A stretch of DNA of 64,000 nucleotides from Candidatus Phytoplasma meliae (GCF_016876135.2 NZ_JACAOD020000001.1:1-64000), one strand, 5' to 3'. Positions 44,900 to 58,044 are shown, counted from the first letter of the stretch. Notes: generated from the letters alone by a model not told the origin. Translations and numbers: made by a program.

Positions 44900-45868
44900 A
44901 TGAAAATTAAACCACAAATTAAACAAAAAATTAAAAAGATAATATCTATTCGTAATTATTTTAAAAACACTAACGTTGTTTCCTTTTTTTTAATGTTAGC
45001 TATTTTTGTTATGATTTTTGCTTTTGTTGTTGATTATGACAATGCTCGTAAGAACAACAAATCATATTGGGATAATAAATACCAAACTCCTGAATATGTG
45101 CGCGAAGGAATTTTAGATTATGGCACTAGTTGGTATCCTAATCACAATACTTTGATCAAAATGGTTTTTTATTTCACTTATCAAAGTAATTTATTTGTTT
45201 TATTGGTTTATATTTTATTTTTCACTAAATATCGTTATCAAAAGTGGTATCATTATTTGGTTTTTGCTTGTTTAATTAGTATTTTAATGACAGGGTTAAT
45301 TTTTCATATTGTTATTAATCAATTTCAACAATTAACTACATTTCAATTCAAACTTTCTTATTTTCTTTCACATTTACTACATACTTTAACCCCTTTAACT
45401 TTTGTTTATTTTTATTTTAAAGTTAATATCTTTGCTATTTCTTATCGCAAAATATGGATTGCTTGGGTTCATCCTTTTCTTTATATGTTGTTTTTTAGTT
45501 TATTTGGTTATTTTGCTATTAAACCATATTTATGTCATTTTAAAAAAGATCAACCTATTGTTAATTCTCCAGCAGATGCTAAAATCGATCCTTTTAAACA
45601 TTTCCCTTATTGGTTTTTTTCCCCTTTTTACCCTGATCAAGAATTTGAAAATCAAAAAAAAGCTAAATTAAATAAAGCTCAAAATCCAACTGAATCAAGC
45701 AAACACAAAGAAAGAAAAAAGCAATATCTTTTTCGTTATGGCGGATATGAACGTGTTTTTGTTATTTTTATTGTGCTTTTTGTACCAATTTTTTTAATGA
45801 CATTTATCCTTTTGTATATGAAAAGAAGAATGGTGGGTACCAAATATCATTTTAAATTACAACAATAA
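44900..45868 (+). CDS. Six-helix membrane protein, related to the 9068 product
   Basis: The 322-residue product has about six hydrophobic helices (about 27-47, 92-108, 117-140, 150-172, 180-202, 283-307). The stretches HTLTPLTFVYFYF and WVHPFLYMLFFSLFGY align in plan with FFPLLFIFYYFF and IYPFIYFLITMVVGK of the 9068 protein, both recalling the Pr6Pr family. A charged loop (about 215-275) separates the last helix. Function unknown. Confidence 0.6.
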   Translation: MKIKPQIKQKIKKIISIRNYFKNTNVVSFFLMLAIFVMIFAFVVDYDNARKNNKSYWDNKYQTPEYVREGILDYGTSWYPNHNTLIKMVFYFTYQSNLFVLLVYILFFTKYRYQKWYHYLVFACLISILMTGLIFHIVINQFQQLTTFQFKLSYFLSHLLHTLTPLTFVYFYFKVNIFAISYRKIWIAWVHPFLYMLFFSLFGYFAIKPYLCHFKKDQPIVNSPADAKIDPFKHFPYWFFSPFYPDQEFENQKKAKLNKAQNPTESSKHKERKKQYLFRYGGYERVFVIFIVLFVPIFLMTFILLYMKRRMVGTKYHFKLQQ

Positions 45869-45878
45869 TAATAATTTT

Positions 45879-45908
45879 TTGATTTTGAATATAAATTTTT
45901 GATATAAT
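45879..45908 (+). promoter_or_regulatory. Promoter of rpmG
   Basis: TTGATT at 45879-45884 and TATAAT at 45903-45908 are 18 bases apart, about 40 bases before the rpmG start. Confidence 0.55.
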
Positions 45909-45947
45909 AAGTTTATATTGATTTAATAGTTAGGAGAATAATCAAAG

Positions 45948-46097
45948 ATGCGTGATTTAGTAAAATTGGTTTGTACAGATTGTAAAAGAGAAAATTATCA
46001 TACTGATAAAAATAAAAAAAGAACCCTTGGGCGTTTAGAATTGAAAAAATATTGTCCTTTTACAAGAACACATACTTTACATCGAGAAAAAAAATAA
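45948..46097 (+). CDS. rpmG: 50S ribosomal protein L33
   Basis: The 49-residue product [20 protein letters not shown], then [20 protein letters not shown] and THTLHREKK, is L33. The first CxxC of the zinc ribbon is present, but in the second pair one Cys is replaced (CPFT). It is preceded by TAGGAG. Confidence 0.93.
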   Translation: MRDLVKLVCTDCKRENYHTDKNKKRTLGRLELKKYCPFTRTHTLHREKK

Positions 46098-46217
46098 TTT
46101 TTTTGATTTTTATTATTTGTTAAAAAAGTTTCATTGATGTTTGTTTTTTCGATATTGCAGCTATAAAACACTTATGTTTGCAATAACATCAGATGTAAAA
46201 AAAGGATTCATGGTTTT

Positions 46218-47486
46218 ATGTTTTTACAAAATCGAAATAATTTTATTAATGAAATGCAACCTAATACCTTAGCTTTATTTTATTCTGGTAAAAAAATTAT
46301 TAAAAGTGCTGATCAATACTTTCCTTTTGCAGTTAATCATAATTTTTATTATTTAACAGGAATTAATCAGGACAATGTCATTTTATTGATTATTAAAACT
46401 TTACATAGTCATAAAACTTATTTATTTTTAGAAGCAAGTAATTCTTATAAAACGTTATGGGATGGCGATGTTTTAAGTTTTGCTGATGCTTCGCAAATAT
46501 CGCAAATTAATATATCTCATCTTCATCAAATAGAATCTTTTTCTTCCTTTTTGTTGCAAACAATTAATCCTTTGAGAAGTGCTGTTGTTGCTTCTTTAGA
46601 TAGTATTTATTTTGATTTATCAAGACAAAATAGTTCTTTGGAGCAAGAAGCTAGTTGGGCTTCGCGATATTCACAAAAATTATTATCTTTGTATCCTTTT
46701 TTAAAAATTTATAATAGTTCTCCTTTGTTATCTTCTTTGCGCCAAAGTAAAAGTAATTACGAGCAAGAACAAATTAAGATGGCTATTGATATTCACCAAC
46801 AAGCCTTAAGTTATTTATTACCAAAAATTAAACTACCTATGTATGAATATCAAGTAACTGCCTTATTTCATTATTTTTTGGAAAACAAACACACTAATAA
46901 TGCTTTTCAAACGATTGCCGCTTCTGGCAAGAATGCCTTAATTTTACATTATGATCGCAATCATTCACAATTGCAATCTAATGATCTTTTATTGTTGGAT
47001 TCAGGAGTTACTTATAATCATTATTCATCTGATATTACGCGTTGTTATCCTGTTAGTGGTTTTTTTACTTCTTTGCAAAAAAAACTTTATAGTTTAGTGT
47101 TAAAAGCCAATAAAGAACTGATTGCTTTTGTAAAACCAGAATATACTTTTACCCAATTAAATCAATATGGTAAAGCTATTTTAACTCAAGGTTTAAAAGA
47201 GTTATCTCTTTTAGAAGATGGTCAAAGCATTGATCAGTATTGTTATCACGGGTTGGCTCATCATTTAGGTTTAGATGTTCATGATGTGTGTAACTATTCT
47301 AATATTATTGGAGAAAATAGTGTTATTACTATTGAACCAGGATTGTATTTGAAAAAATTCAATATTGGCATTAGGATTGAAGATGATCTTTTGGTCACCA
47401 AAGACGGGGCTATTAATTTATCTCAAAAAATTCCTAAAGAAATTCACGAAATTGAAGCTCTTATGAAAACTGCTTGCAATAATTAA
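46218..47486 (+). CDS. pepP: Xaa-Pro aminopeptidase (M24B family)
   Basis: This 422-residue metallopeptidase removes N-terminal residues before Pro. The creatinase-type N-domain includes PFAVNHNFYYLTGI. Metal ligands lie in LLLDSGVTYNHYSSDITRCYP (two Asp), YHGLAHHLGLDVHD (His), TIEPGLYL (Glu) and IRIEDDLLV (Glu). AAAAAAGGATTC precedes the ATG. Confidence 0.92.
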   Translation: MFLQNRNNFINEMQPNTLALFYSGKKIIKSADQYFPFAVNHNFYYLTGINQDNVILLIIKTLHSHKTYLFLEASNSYKTLWDGDVLSFADASQISQINISHLHQIESFSSFLLQTINPLRSAVVASLDSIYFDLSRQNSSLEQEASWASRYSQKLLSLYPFLKIYNSSPLLSSLRQSKSNYEQEQIKMAIDIHQQALSYLLPKIKLPMYEYQVTALFHYFLENKHTNNAFQTIAASGKNALILHYDRNHSQLQSNDLLLLDSGVTYNHYSSDITRCYPVSGFFTSLQKKLYSLVLKANKELIAFVKPEYTFTQLNQYGKAILTQGLKELSLLEDGQSIDQYCYHGLAHHLGLDVHDVCNYSNIIGENSVITIEPGLYLKKFNIGIRIEDDLLVTKDGAINLSQKIPKEIHEIEALMKTACNN

Positions 47487-47499
47487 TTTTTTATTTTTT

Positions 47500-47573
<74 letters not shown>

Positions 47574-47667
47574 CTTTCTTTTTTATTTTGTTGGATTTTA
47601 TTTTTATTTCCTTTAATGTTTATTTGATTTTTATCCTTAAAATATTTTAAAAAACTTGTATATTGAA

Positions 47668-47759
47668 GGAGTAGTACTCAAGCGGCTATAAGAGGCGTCC
47701 CTGCTAAGGACGTAGTCCGAGAAATCGGTGCAAGGGTTCGAATCCCTTCTGCTCCGCCA
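47668..47759 (+). tRNA. tRNA-Ser(GCT)
   Basis: The long variable arm (TAGTCCGAGAAATCGGTG) marks a class II tRNA. Anticodon GCT in GTCCCTGCTAAGGAC; CCA encoded. Confidence 0.93.
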
Positions 47760-48050
47760 TTTTTTATGTATTTCATTTGGATTAAAATATTTTTTGCATG
47801 AAAAAAAATAATATCTTGAAAATACTTGTTTCGTTAGTTTAAAAAAATAAATATTTCAATAAAATTATCTTTTTAGTTGGATTTTGTTTAAATATTTATT
47901 TTTGAATTACATTCTTTTAGTTATTAATCCTTTTTGTTTTCGCCCACATTCGCCTACATTTAACTAATAGTTGAAATTCCAAACTGAAAATTTTATATTT
48001 AATTTTAAAAATAGTTATTTTTTCAATAACTATATAAAGGTCATCTTAAA

Positions 48051-49475
48051 ATGAAAACAATAAAACGGGTTACAAAAGTTACCTCACGCTTATCTGATTT
48101 CGGAAAGTGGTATACAGATATTTGCCTAAAAGTTGAATTAATAGCATATTCAGACATTAAAGGATTTATAATTTATCTTCCTTATGGTTATTCTTTGTGG
48201 GAAAATATTCAAAAATATGTGAATAATGAGTTACAAAAAACAGGGCATCAAAATGTTTATTTCCCTTTAGTTTTTTCGGAAAATCTTTTTCAAAAAGAAA
48301 AAGAACATATTGAGGGCTTTTCCCCTGAAGTAGCCATTGTTACCACTACTGGCCACAAAGAATTATCTGAAAAATTAGTTATTAGACCAACATCAGAAGT
48401 TTTATTTTCTCAATATTATGCTAAAATTGTTAATTCTTATCGTGATTTACCCAAGTTATATAATCAATGGTGTAATGTTTTAAGATGGGAAAAAAGCACT
48501 AAACCTTTTTTGCGTGGTAAAGAATTTTTATGGCAGGAAGGCCATACCATTCATGCCACCAAACAAGAAGCTATCCAACAGACCTTAAATATTATTCAAC
48601 TGTATCAAAAATTAGGTAAAGAACTTTTAGCCATCCCTTTTGTTTGCGGTCGAAAAACCGAAAGTGAAAAATTTGCTGGGGCTTTAATTACTTATTCTAT
48701 TGAAGCTTTAATGTATGATGGTCAAGCTTTACAATCAGGAACTTCACATTATTTAGGAACTAATTTCGCTAAACCTTTTCAAATTCAATTCCAAGATCGA
48801 GATCACCAAAATAAATACGTGCATCAAACATCTTGGGGTATTTCAACTCGTTTAATAGGTGCTTTAATTATGGTTCATAGCGATGATGAAGGTTTAGTAT
48901 TGCCTCCTTATATTGCTCCGATACAAATTGTTATTATTCCTTTGCATCCCCAAGAAGAATTGGTACAACAAACTGCCCATCAAATATTTAACTTATTAAA
49001 ACAAGATTATCGCGTTCATTTGGATTTGCAAAAAAAAACTCCTGGTTGGAAATTCAGTCAGTATGAACTCAAAGGAGTTCCTTTGAGAATTGAAATTGGT
49101 AAACGTGATTTAATGAAAGAAGAAATCACTCTTTTTCAAAGATATAATTTTGATAAACGTAATATTAAAATTTCCACTTTGAAAGAAGAAATTCCTCAAT
49201 TACTACAAACAATTCATGATAATATGTATCAAAAAGCCTTGCAACATTTAGAAGCTAATCGTCATCAAGCATCTACTTATGAAGAATTTAAAACATATCT
49301 TCAAAAAGGAGGTTATGTGGCGATGAGTATTGCAGGAACTGAAGCTGAAATGCGCATTAAAGCGGAAACTGGAGCTATTGCAAGAGTTATTTTAGAAACT
49401 CCCTTAATTACTACTAATTGTCCGGTAACACATCAAAAAGCCTTGCAAACTGTTTTATTTGCTAGAGCTTATTAA
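48051..49475 (+). CDS. proS: Prolyl-tRNA synthetase, short (archaeal/eukaryotic-like) type
   Basis: The 474-residue class II synthetase charges tRNA-Pro. It lacks the YbaK-like editing insert of the bacterial long form. Motif 1 (GYSLWENIQKYVNNEL), RPTSEVLFSQYY, motif 2 (NQWCNVLRWEKSTKPFLRGK, then EFLWQEGHT) and motif 3 (HQTSWGISTRLIGALIMVHS) are visible, with PPYIAPIQIVIIP opening the anticodon domain. AAAGGTC is the only Shine-Dalgarno candidate. The upstream gap of 290 bases shows no clear T-box. Confidence 0.93.
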   Translation: MKTIKRVTKVTSRLSDFGKWYTDICLKVELIAYSDIKGFIIYLPYGYSLWENIQKYVNNELQKTGHQNVYFPLVFSENLFQKEKEHIEGFSPEVAIVTTTGHKELSEKLVIRPTSEVLFSQYYAKIVNSYRDLPKLYNQWCNVLRWEKSTKPFLRGKEFLWQEGHTIHATKQEAIQQTLNIIQLYQKLGKELLAIPFVCGRKTESEKFAGALITYSIEALMYDGQALQSGTSHYLGTNFAKPFQIQFQDRDHQNKYVHQTSWGISTRLIGALIMVHSDDEGLVLPPYIAPIQIVIIPLHPQEELVQQTAHQIFNLLKQDYRVHLDLQKKTPGWKFSQYELKGVPLRIEIGKRDLMKEEITLFQRYNFDKRNIKISTLKEEIPQLLQTIHDNMYQKALQHLEANRHQASTYEEFKTYLQKGGYVAMSIAGTEAEMRIKAETGAIARVILETPLITTNCPVTHQKALQTVLFARAY

Positions 49476-49556
49476 AAATCTAATTATTATGTTTTTAGGT
49501 TTTTTTATGGATGCATGATAATTATATTTATTTCTTGTAAATAATATTTTTGGATA

Positions 49557-49585
49557 TTGACATTTAACAATAAAAAAGTTATAAT
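49557..49585 (+). promoter_or_regulatory. Promoter of rpmH with perfect consensus
   Basis: TTGACA at 49557-49562 and TATAAT at 49580-49585, 17 bases apart. This is an exact sigma-70-type consensus, 37 bases before the rpmH start. Confidence 0.85.
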
Positions 49586-49621
49586 TATAAAAGTGTGTTT
49601 AAATAGAAGAGAGGTTTTTTT

Positions 49622-49756
49622 ATGAAACGAACATATCAACCTAGTAAAATTAAAAGAAAAAGAACTCATGGTTTTCGAGCAAGAATGGCAACTGCTGGCG
49701 GTTGCAAAGTGCTTGCGCGCAGAAGAGCCAAAGGCCGTGTTCAATTAACTGTTTAA
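49622..49756 (+). CDS. rpmH: 50S ribosomal protein L34
   Basis: The 44-residue product [20 protein letters not shown], then [20 protein letters not shown] and QLTV, is L34. AGAGAGG precedes the ATG. The order rpmH-rnpA-yidC is the classical bacterial series. Confidence 0.96.
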   Translation: MKRTYQPSKIKRKRTHGFRARMATAGGCKVLARRRAKGRVQLTV

Positions 49757-49906
49757 ATGTTAAGAATAAATCAAATTAACCATTAAGACATGTTTTTTTG
49801 GCACCTTTTGATTTATCTTTTTTAAGCAAAAAGACTGTAAATATTTTTGCTTGCTTGCTTGAATTATAAACATAGAAGTTGAAGAGTTTTAGGGTTATTT
49901 AAAAAG

Positions 49907-50254
49907 ATGAAAAGAAAATATATTCTTAAAAAAGAAAGCGAAGTTACATCTGTTTTTAAATCTAAAAAAAGACGTGGTAATTTTTGTTTTATTATTCATT
50001 ATGTTTTGCAAAAAACTACTTCTCATTTTAAGTTTGCTTTGAGTGTTGGTAAAAAATATGGCAAAGCTTATCAAAGAAATTTAATCAAAAGGCGTTTCCG
50101 ATCAATTATTACTAATTATTCTCTTCATTTGAATCCAGAAATGTTTTTTGTGATCGTTATTAAGCCTCAAGCTAAAGGTTTAAATTTTCAGCAATTAAAA
50201 AATTTATTTGCACAATTTGCTTTAAAAATTAACTTGCTGCTTCCTAATCATTAA
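49907..50254 (+). CDS. rnpA: RNase P protein component
   Basis: The 115-residue protein partners the RNase P RNA at 10235. The basic helix AYQRNLIKRRFRSI (about 55-68) is the RNR-type signature and FALSVGKKYGKA precedes it. It lies 150 bases after rpmH and 18 bases before yidC. Confidence 0.94.
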   Translation: MKRKYILKKESEVTSVFKSKKRRGNFCFIIHYVLQKTTSHFKFALSVGKKYGKAYQRNLIKRRFRSIITNYSLHLNPEMFFVIVIKPQAKGLNFQQLKNLFAQFALKINLLLPNH

Positions 50255-50272
50255 AATAAAGGATTAATAAAT

Positions 50273-51739
50273 ATGGATGTTAAAAACAGTATTCTTAAAA
50301 AAAATTCTTTTTTTTTAATAATTACTTTGTTAGTTATAGGTATTTGGTTTTTTTGGCCAAAAAAAGCTTTAAATATTAAGTTTTTACAAAAAGTTAACAT
50401 TGGTGCGGATCACTTTGTTATTTATGCTGTTGATCATAAAAATAAAGAAGTTAAAATAGATAAACAAGAAGATTATGATAAATGGTTTGAAAGAAAAAAA
50501 AATGAAAAATATTTTTTCGGATTGCTTTCTAAATTACCACCAGTTGTTGAAAATGAATCAGTTGTTAGTCTTCCACCATTAAACTTATCATTTAAATCGG
50601 CTAAATCAGACGCAGAAAAAATTAAAATTATGTATGCCTTTTGGACTATTCCTGCTGGCACTAATTGTGAATATATTAGTGGTAAAGAATACTTGCATAA
50701 AATTCAAAAACATTTAACAATTAATAACAAGAGTACGATTGAAAAAATTGAATTATCTCCTGGTGTCAAAGAACCTCAAAAACTCTTTAATAATGTTTCC
50801 AATGATTCTTCTTCTAGTGTCGAACTTATATTATCACCCCAGTCGTCATCATCAGAATCAGAAAAAGTAACAGTAACAATAGAAACTTACATTACCAACT
50901 CTTCTCTGCCAATTCAATGGCCTTCTAGGTTGGATTGGAGTCTTTTTGGTTATTTGTGGAATGTTTTAATTATTTCTATTAGTTTTCTATTATATTTTTT
51001 CTCAACTTTTTTAATTAATATTGGTGGTGGCGCGTTTTTTGGAAACTTGGGACTTGGTGTTGTGTTAACCACTATTATCATCCGCACCTTAACTTGGCCT
51101 ATTTATACCAAAACTAGTACTTTTAGCATGAATATGAATTTATTGCAACCTGAAATTGCAAAAGTGAAACAAAAATATGCTTTACAAAAAGATCCTGCTT
51201 CTATTCAAAAAATGCAGTTAGAAATTTTAAAAGTTTATCGTAAGAATAATTTTAGTTTTTGGGGTTTTTTAGTTTCCTTTTTACAACTACCTTTATTCAT
51301 TGCTATCAACCAAACTTTACGTCGTTTTTTAATTCAGGGAGGTATTTTTGAAACTTCTGCTTTAATTCACCAACCTTTTTTAGGATTTATTAGTTTAGAT
51401 CCCGATCAACCTAATGACATTTCTATTGTTATTTTATTATCTTTTTTAGTGGGTATAACAATGTTTATTTTAAATAAGATAAGTTTTAAAAAACCTGATT
51501 ATTTAAAAACTTCTACACATCATTTAACTGCAGAACAAAAAATGAAAGCTAAACAGTCAGAAAAAACAATGAAAATTACAAGTTGGATTATGATTTTAAT
51601 GATGGTCTTTTTTTCTCGTTCTAATACAGTTTTATCTTTATATTGGATTGTTGGAAATACTTATACTATTTTTCAAACTTTAATTACTCGCAAAAAATTG
51701 GAAAAAAAATATTGGGAATTGAAAAATAAATCTATTTAA
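50273..51739 (+). CDS. yidC: Membrane protein insertase YidC/Oxa1
   Basis: The 488-residue insertase works with SecY. A first helix (about 12-28) is followed by a hydrophilic extracytoplasmic domain (about 30-215) that is longer than in most Gram-positive forms. The Oxa1 core follows: SLFGYLWNVLIISISFLLYF, LGVVLTTIIIRTLTWPIYTK with the conserved Arg, and MNMNLLQPEIAKVKQKYA. Three further helices end at about 470. AAAGGATT precedes the ATG. Confidence 0.93.
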   Translation: MDVKNSILKKNSFFLIITLLVIGIWFFWPKKALNIKFLQKVNIGADHFVIYAVDHKNKEVKIDKQEDYDKWFERKKNEKYFFGLLSKLPPVVENESVVSLPPLNLSFKSAKSDAEKIKIMYAFWTIPAGTNCEYISGKEYLHKIQKHLTINNKSTIEKIELSPGVKEPQKLFNNVSNDSSSSVELILSPQSSSSESEKVTVTIETYITNSSLPIQWPSRLDWSLFGYLWNVLIISISFLLYFFSTFLINIGGGAFFGNLGLGVVLTTIIIRTLTWPIYTKTSTFSMNMNLLQPEIAKVKQKYALQKDPASIQKMQLEILKVYRKNNFSFWGFLVSFLQLPLFIAINQTLRRFLIQGGIFETSALIHQPFLGFISLDPDQPNDISIVILLSFLVGITMFILNKISFKKPDYLKTSTHHLTAEQKMKAKQSEKTMKITSWIMILMMVFFSRSNTVLSLYWIVGNTYTIFQTLITRKKLEKKYWELKNKSI

Positions 51740-51758
51740 TTTTTTGCATCACTATTTT

Positions 51759-51821
51759 AAAAATAGACAAATATTGTATTTGATAATTTGTTTTACCAAA
51801 GATTAATGGTTGTCTATTTTT
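51759..51821 (+). terminator. Long-loop hairpin after yidC
   Basis: AAAAATAGACAA pairs perfectly with TTGTCTATTTTT, 12 bp, enclosing about 39 bases. A likely terminator of rpmH-rnpA-yidC. Confidence 0.6.
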
Positions 51822-51857
51822 ACTAAATATGCATTTTTAAATTAAATTTTAAAAAAA

Positions 51858-51886
51858 TTGCTTTTTCCTTTTGTCTGTGTTATAAT
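51858..51886 (+). promoter_or_regulatory. Promoter of the tRNA-Tyr/rRNA operon
   Basis: TTGCTT at 51858-51863 and TATAAT at 51881-51886 are 17 bases apart, 34 bases before tRNA-Tyr. No other good promoter is seen before 16S. Confidence 0.7.
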
Positions 51887-51920
51887 AAATTAGGTAAATA
51901 AATTTTACATTTTTAATTTT

Positions 51921-52004
51921 GGAGGGATAGCGAAGTGGCTAAACGCAGCAGTCTGTAAAACTGTTCCGTAAGGTACGATGGTTCGAATCCATCTCCCTTC
52001 ACCA
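51921..52004 (+). tRNA. tRNA-Tyr(GTA)
   Basis: Class II tRNA with anticodon GTA in CAGTCTGTAAAACTG, a variable arm (TTCCGTAAGGTACGA), T loop GGTTCGAATCC and CCA encoded. Confidence 0.93.
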
Positions 52005-52026
52005 TTAAGATTCTTTTTTTAATCTT

Positions 52027-52044
52027 TGAAAACTGAAGATGATA
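52027..52044 (+). other. Left arm of the 16S rRNA processing stem
   Basis: TGAAAACTGAAGATGATA is complementary, with one mismatch, to 53653-53670 downstream of 16S. Such stems are cut by RNase III in the precursor. Confidence 0.75.
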
Positions 52045-52105
52045 CTTATAAATTTTTAATTTCATTTTTTAAATTAACTAGTTTAATTTAAAAGTAATAG
52101 TAACA

Positions 52106-53641
<1,536 letters not shown>

Positions 53642-53652
53642 AAGGAAAAAGT

Positions 53653-53670
53653 TATCATCTTCAGTTTTGA
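53653..53670 (+). other. Right arm of the 16S rRNA processing stem
   Basis: TATCATCTTCAGTTTTGA pairs with 52027-52044. Confidence 0.75.
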
Positions 53671-53704
53671 GAGACTTAAAAAAGTTTTTCATTTTTTAAG
53701 ATTA

Positions 53705-53781
53705 GGGCCTATAGCTCAGTTGGTTAGAGCACACGCCTGATAAGCGTGAGGTCGGTGGTTCAAGTCCATTTAGGCCCACCA
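53705..53781 (+). tRNA. tRNA-Ile(GAT)
   Basis: Spacer tRNA between 16S and 23S, with acceptor GGGCCTA/TAGGCCC, anticodon GAT in CGCCTGATAAGCG, CCA encoded. A single tRNA-Ile in this spacer is normal for phytoplasmas. Confidence 0.96.
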
Positions 53782-53828
53782 AAATAGGTCACATCTTAAA
53801 AAAGCTCTTTGAAAAGTAGATAAACTAA

Positions 53829-56697
<2,869 letters not shown>

Positions 56698-56718
56698 CGT
56701 TTATCTAGTTTTGAAAGA

Positions 56719-56829
56719 TCCTTGGTGCATAAAACTAAGGGGCCACACCTGTTCCCATCCCGAACACAGCAGTTAAGTCCTTAGTACTGACAATAGTTTT
56801 CACGAGCGAAGATAGGGAGTGCCAAGGTT
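56719..56829 (+). rRNA. 5S ribosomal RNA
   Basis: Terminal helix CCTTGGTG/TGCCAAGG, and the conserved CACACCTGTTCCCATCCCGA followed by ACACAGCAGTTAAG. It lies about 20 bases after 23S. Confidence 0.94.
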
Positions 56830-56869
56830 TGCTTTAATTATTTTCCGTCATTGAATTCAAACTCCTCAA

Positions 56870-56945
56870 AGAGGATTAGCTCAGTTGGGAGAGCGTCTGC
56901 CTTACAAGCAGAATGTCGGGGGTTCGAGCCCCTCATCCTCTACCA
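56870..56945 (+). tRNA. tRNA-Val(TAC)
   Basis: Acceptor AGAGGAT/ATCCTCT, anticodon TAC in CTGCCTTACAAGCAG, CCA encoded. First of eleven tRNAs after 5S. Confidence 0.95.
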
Positions 56946-57020
56946 GAAAATATTTTTTCTGATGATATCGGATAAAATAATTTTATATTTTGTTTTTAAT
57001 ATTAACTATAATAATTTATT

Positions 57021-57096
57021 GCCAAAATAGCTCAATCGGTAGAGCAACTGATTTGTAATCAGTAGGTTACGGGTTCGATTCCTGTTTTTGGCACCA
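57021..57096 (+). tRNA. tRNA-Thr(TGT)
   Basis: Acceptor GCCAAAA/TTTTGGC, anticodon TGT in CTGATTTGTAATCAG, CCA encoded. Confidence 0.95.
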
Positions 57097-57099
57097 CTT

Positions 57100-57175
57100 G
57101 TCCCGTTAGCTCAGTTGGTAGAGCACTTGACTTTTAATCAAGGTGTCGAAGGTTCGACCCCTTCACGGGATACCA
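57100..57175 (+). tRNA. tRNA-Lys(TTT)
   Basis: Acceptor GTCCCGT/ACGGGAT (one G-T pair), anticodon TTT in TTGACTTTTAATCAA, CCA encoded. Confidence 0.95.
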
Positions 57176-57219
57176 ATTTTTTTGCATACAAACATAAATT
57201 TTAACTTTTTTTAATTATT

Positions 57220-57306
57220 GCCTGGATGGTGGAATCGGTAGACACGTGGGACTTAAAATCCCATGGTTGATAGACCGTGTCGGTTCAAGTCCGACTCCAG
57301 GTACCA
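57220..57306 (+). tRNA. tRNA-Leu(TAA)
   Basis: Class II tRNA with acceptor GCCTGGA/TCCAGGT, anticodon TAA in GGGACTTAAAATCCC and a variable arm (TGGTTGATAGACCGTG). CCA encoded. Confidence 0.95.
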
Positions 57307-57311
57307 ATTTA

Positions 57312-57387
57312 GGGGCTTTAGCTCAGCTGGAAGAGCATCTGTCTTGCACACAGAAGGTCAGCGGTTCGATCCCGCTAAGCTCCACCA
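57312..57387 (+). tRNA. tRNA-Ala(TGC)
   Basis: Acceptor GGGGCTT/AAGCTCC, anticodon TGC in CTGTCTTGCACACAG, CCA encoded. Confidence 0.95.
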
Positions 57388-57425
57388 AAAATAAAAATAA
57401 ATATTAATATTGATTTTTGCACAAT

Positions 57426-57502
57426 GGCGGTGTAGCTCAGCTGGCAAGAGTGCACGGTTCATACCCGTGAGGTCGAGGGTTCGACTCCCTCTGCCGCTAC
57501 CA
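57426..57502 (+). tRNA. tRNA-Met(CAT), elongator
   Basis: GGCGGTGTAGCTCAGCTGGC and the stem ACGGTTCATACCCGT closely match the Bacillus elongator tRNA-Met. CCA encoded. Its order before the next CAT tRNA also fits. Confidence 0.8.
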
Positions 57503-57503
57503 T

Positions 57504-57580
57504 GGACCTGTAGCTCAGCTGGTCAGAGCTACCGGCTCATAACCGGTTGGTCGTAGGTTCGAATCCTACCGGGTCCACCA
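57504..57580 (+). tRNA. tRNA with anticodon CAT, probably tRNA-Ile2
   Basis: GGACCTG/CGGGTCC acceptor and CCGGCTCATAACCGG resemble Bacillus tRNA-Ile2, whose C34 is modified to lysidine so that it reads ATA. Its place between Met and Ser matches the Bacillus cluster. Assignment as Ile2 rather than Met is by similarity. Confidence 0.7.
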
Positions 57581-57586
57581 TTTTTT

Positions 57587-57677
57587 GGAGGAATACCCAA
57601 GTCCGGTTGAAGGGGTCAGTCTTGAAAACTGAGAGGTCTGAAAGGACGCGGGGGTTCGAATCCCTCTTCCTCCGCCA
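57587..57677 (+). tRNA. tRNA-Ser(TGA)
   Basis: Class II tRNA with acceptor GGAGGAA/TTCCTCC, anticodon TGA in CAGTCTTGAAAACTG and a long variable arm. CCA encoded. Confidence 0.94.
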
Positions 57678-57708
57678 TTAATCATTTTTCCATTTTATTA
57701 TTATATAT

Positions 57709-57785
57709 CGCGGGGTAGAGCAGTTTGGTAGCTCGTCGGGCTCATAATCCGAAGGTCGTAGGTTCGAATCCTTCCCCCGCAACCA
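57709..57785 (+). tRNA. Initiator tRNA-fMet(CAT)
   Basis: The acceptor starts CGCGGGG against CCCCGCA, leaving the C1-A72 mismatch of initiator tRNAs. Anticodon CAT, CCA encoded. Confidence 0.92.
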
Positions 57786-57791
57786 AATAAA

Positions 57792-57867
57792 GGTTCGGTG
57801 GTGTAGTGGTTAACATGCTTGCCTGTCACGCAGGAGATCGCGGGTTCAAGTCCCGTCCGGACCGCCA
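57792..57867 (+). tRNA. tRNA-Asp(GTC)
   Basis: Acceptor GGTTCGG/CCGGACC, anticodon GTC in TGCCTGTCACGCA, CCA encoded. Confidence 0.95.
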
Positions 57868-57876
57868 TTTTTATTA

Positions 57877-57952
57877 GGCTCTGTAGCTCAGTCGGTAGAG
57901 CAGTGGCCTGAAGAGCCTCGTGTCGGCAGTTCGATTCTGCCCGGAGCCACCA
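57877..57952 (+). tRNA. tRNA-Phe(GAA)
   Basis: Acceptor GGCTCTG/CGGAGCC, anticodon GAA in GGCCTGAAGAGCC, CCA encoded. Last of the cluster. Confidence 0.95.
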
Positions 57953-58010
57953 TATTATTATTTTCTGATTTTATTTTTTAACTATATCTTTCTTAAGTCA
58001 ATTAAACATA

Positions 58011-58034
58011 AGTAGCCTGTTGAGGCTACTTTTA
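58011..58034 (+). terminator. Terminator of the rRNA/tRNA operon
   Basis: AGTAGCCT pairs with AGGCTACT around GTTG, followed by T. Confidence 0.8.
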
Positions 58035-58044
58035 TTATTATTTT

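Noticed and set aside
47760..48050. T-box or riboswitch before proS
   Set aside because: No TGGNACCGCG-like T-box core or antiterminator structure is visible.
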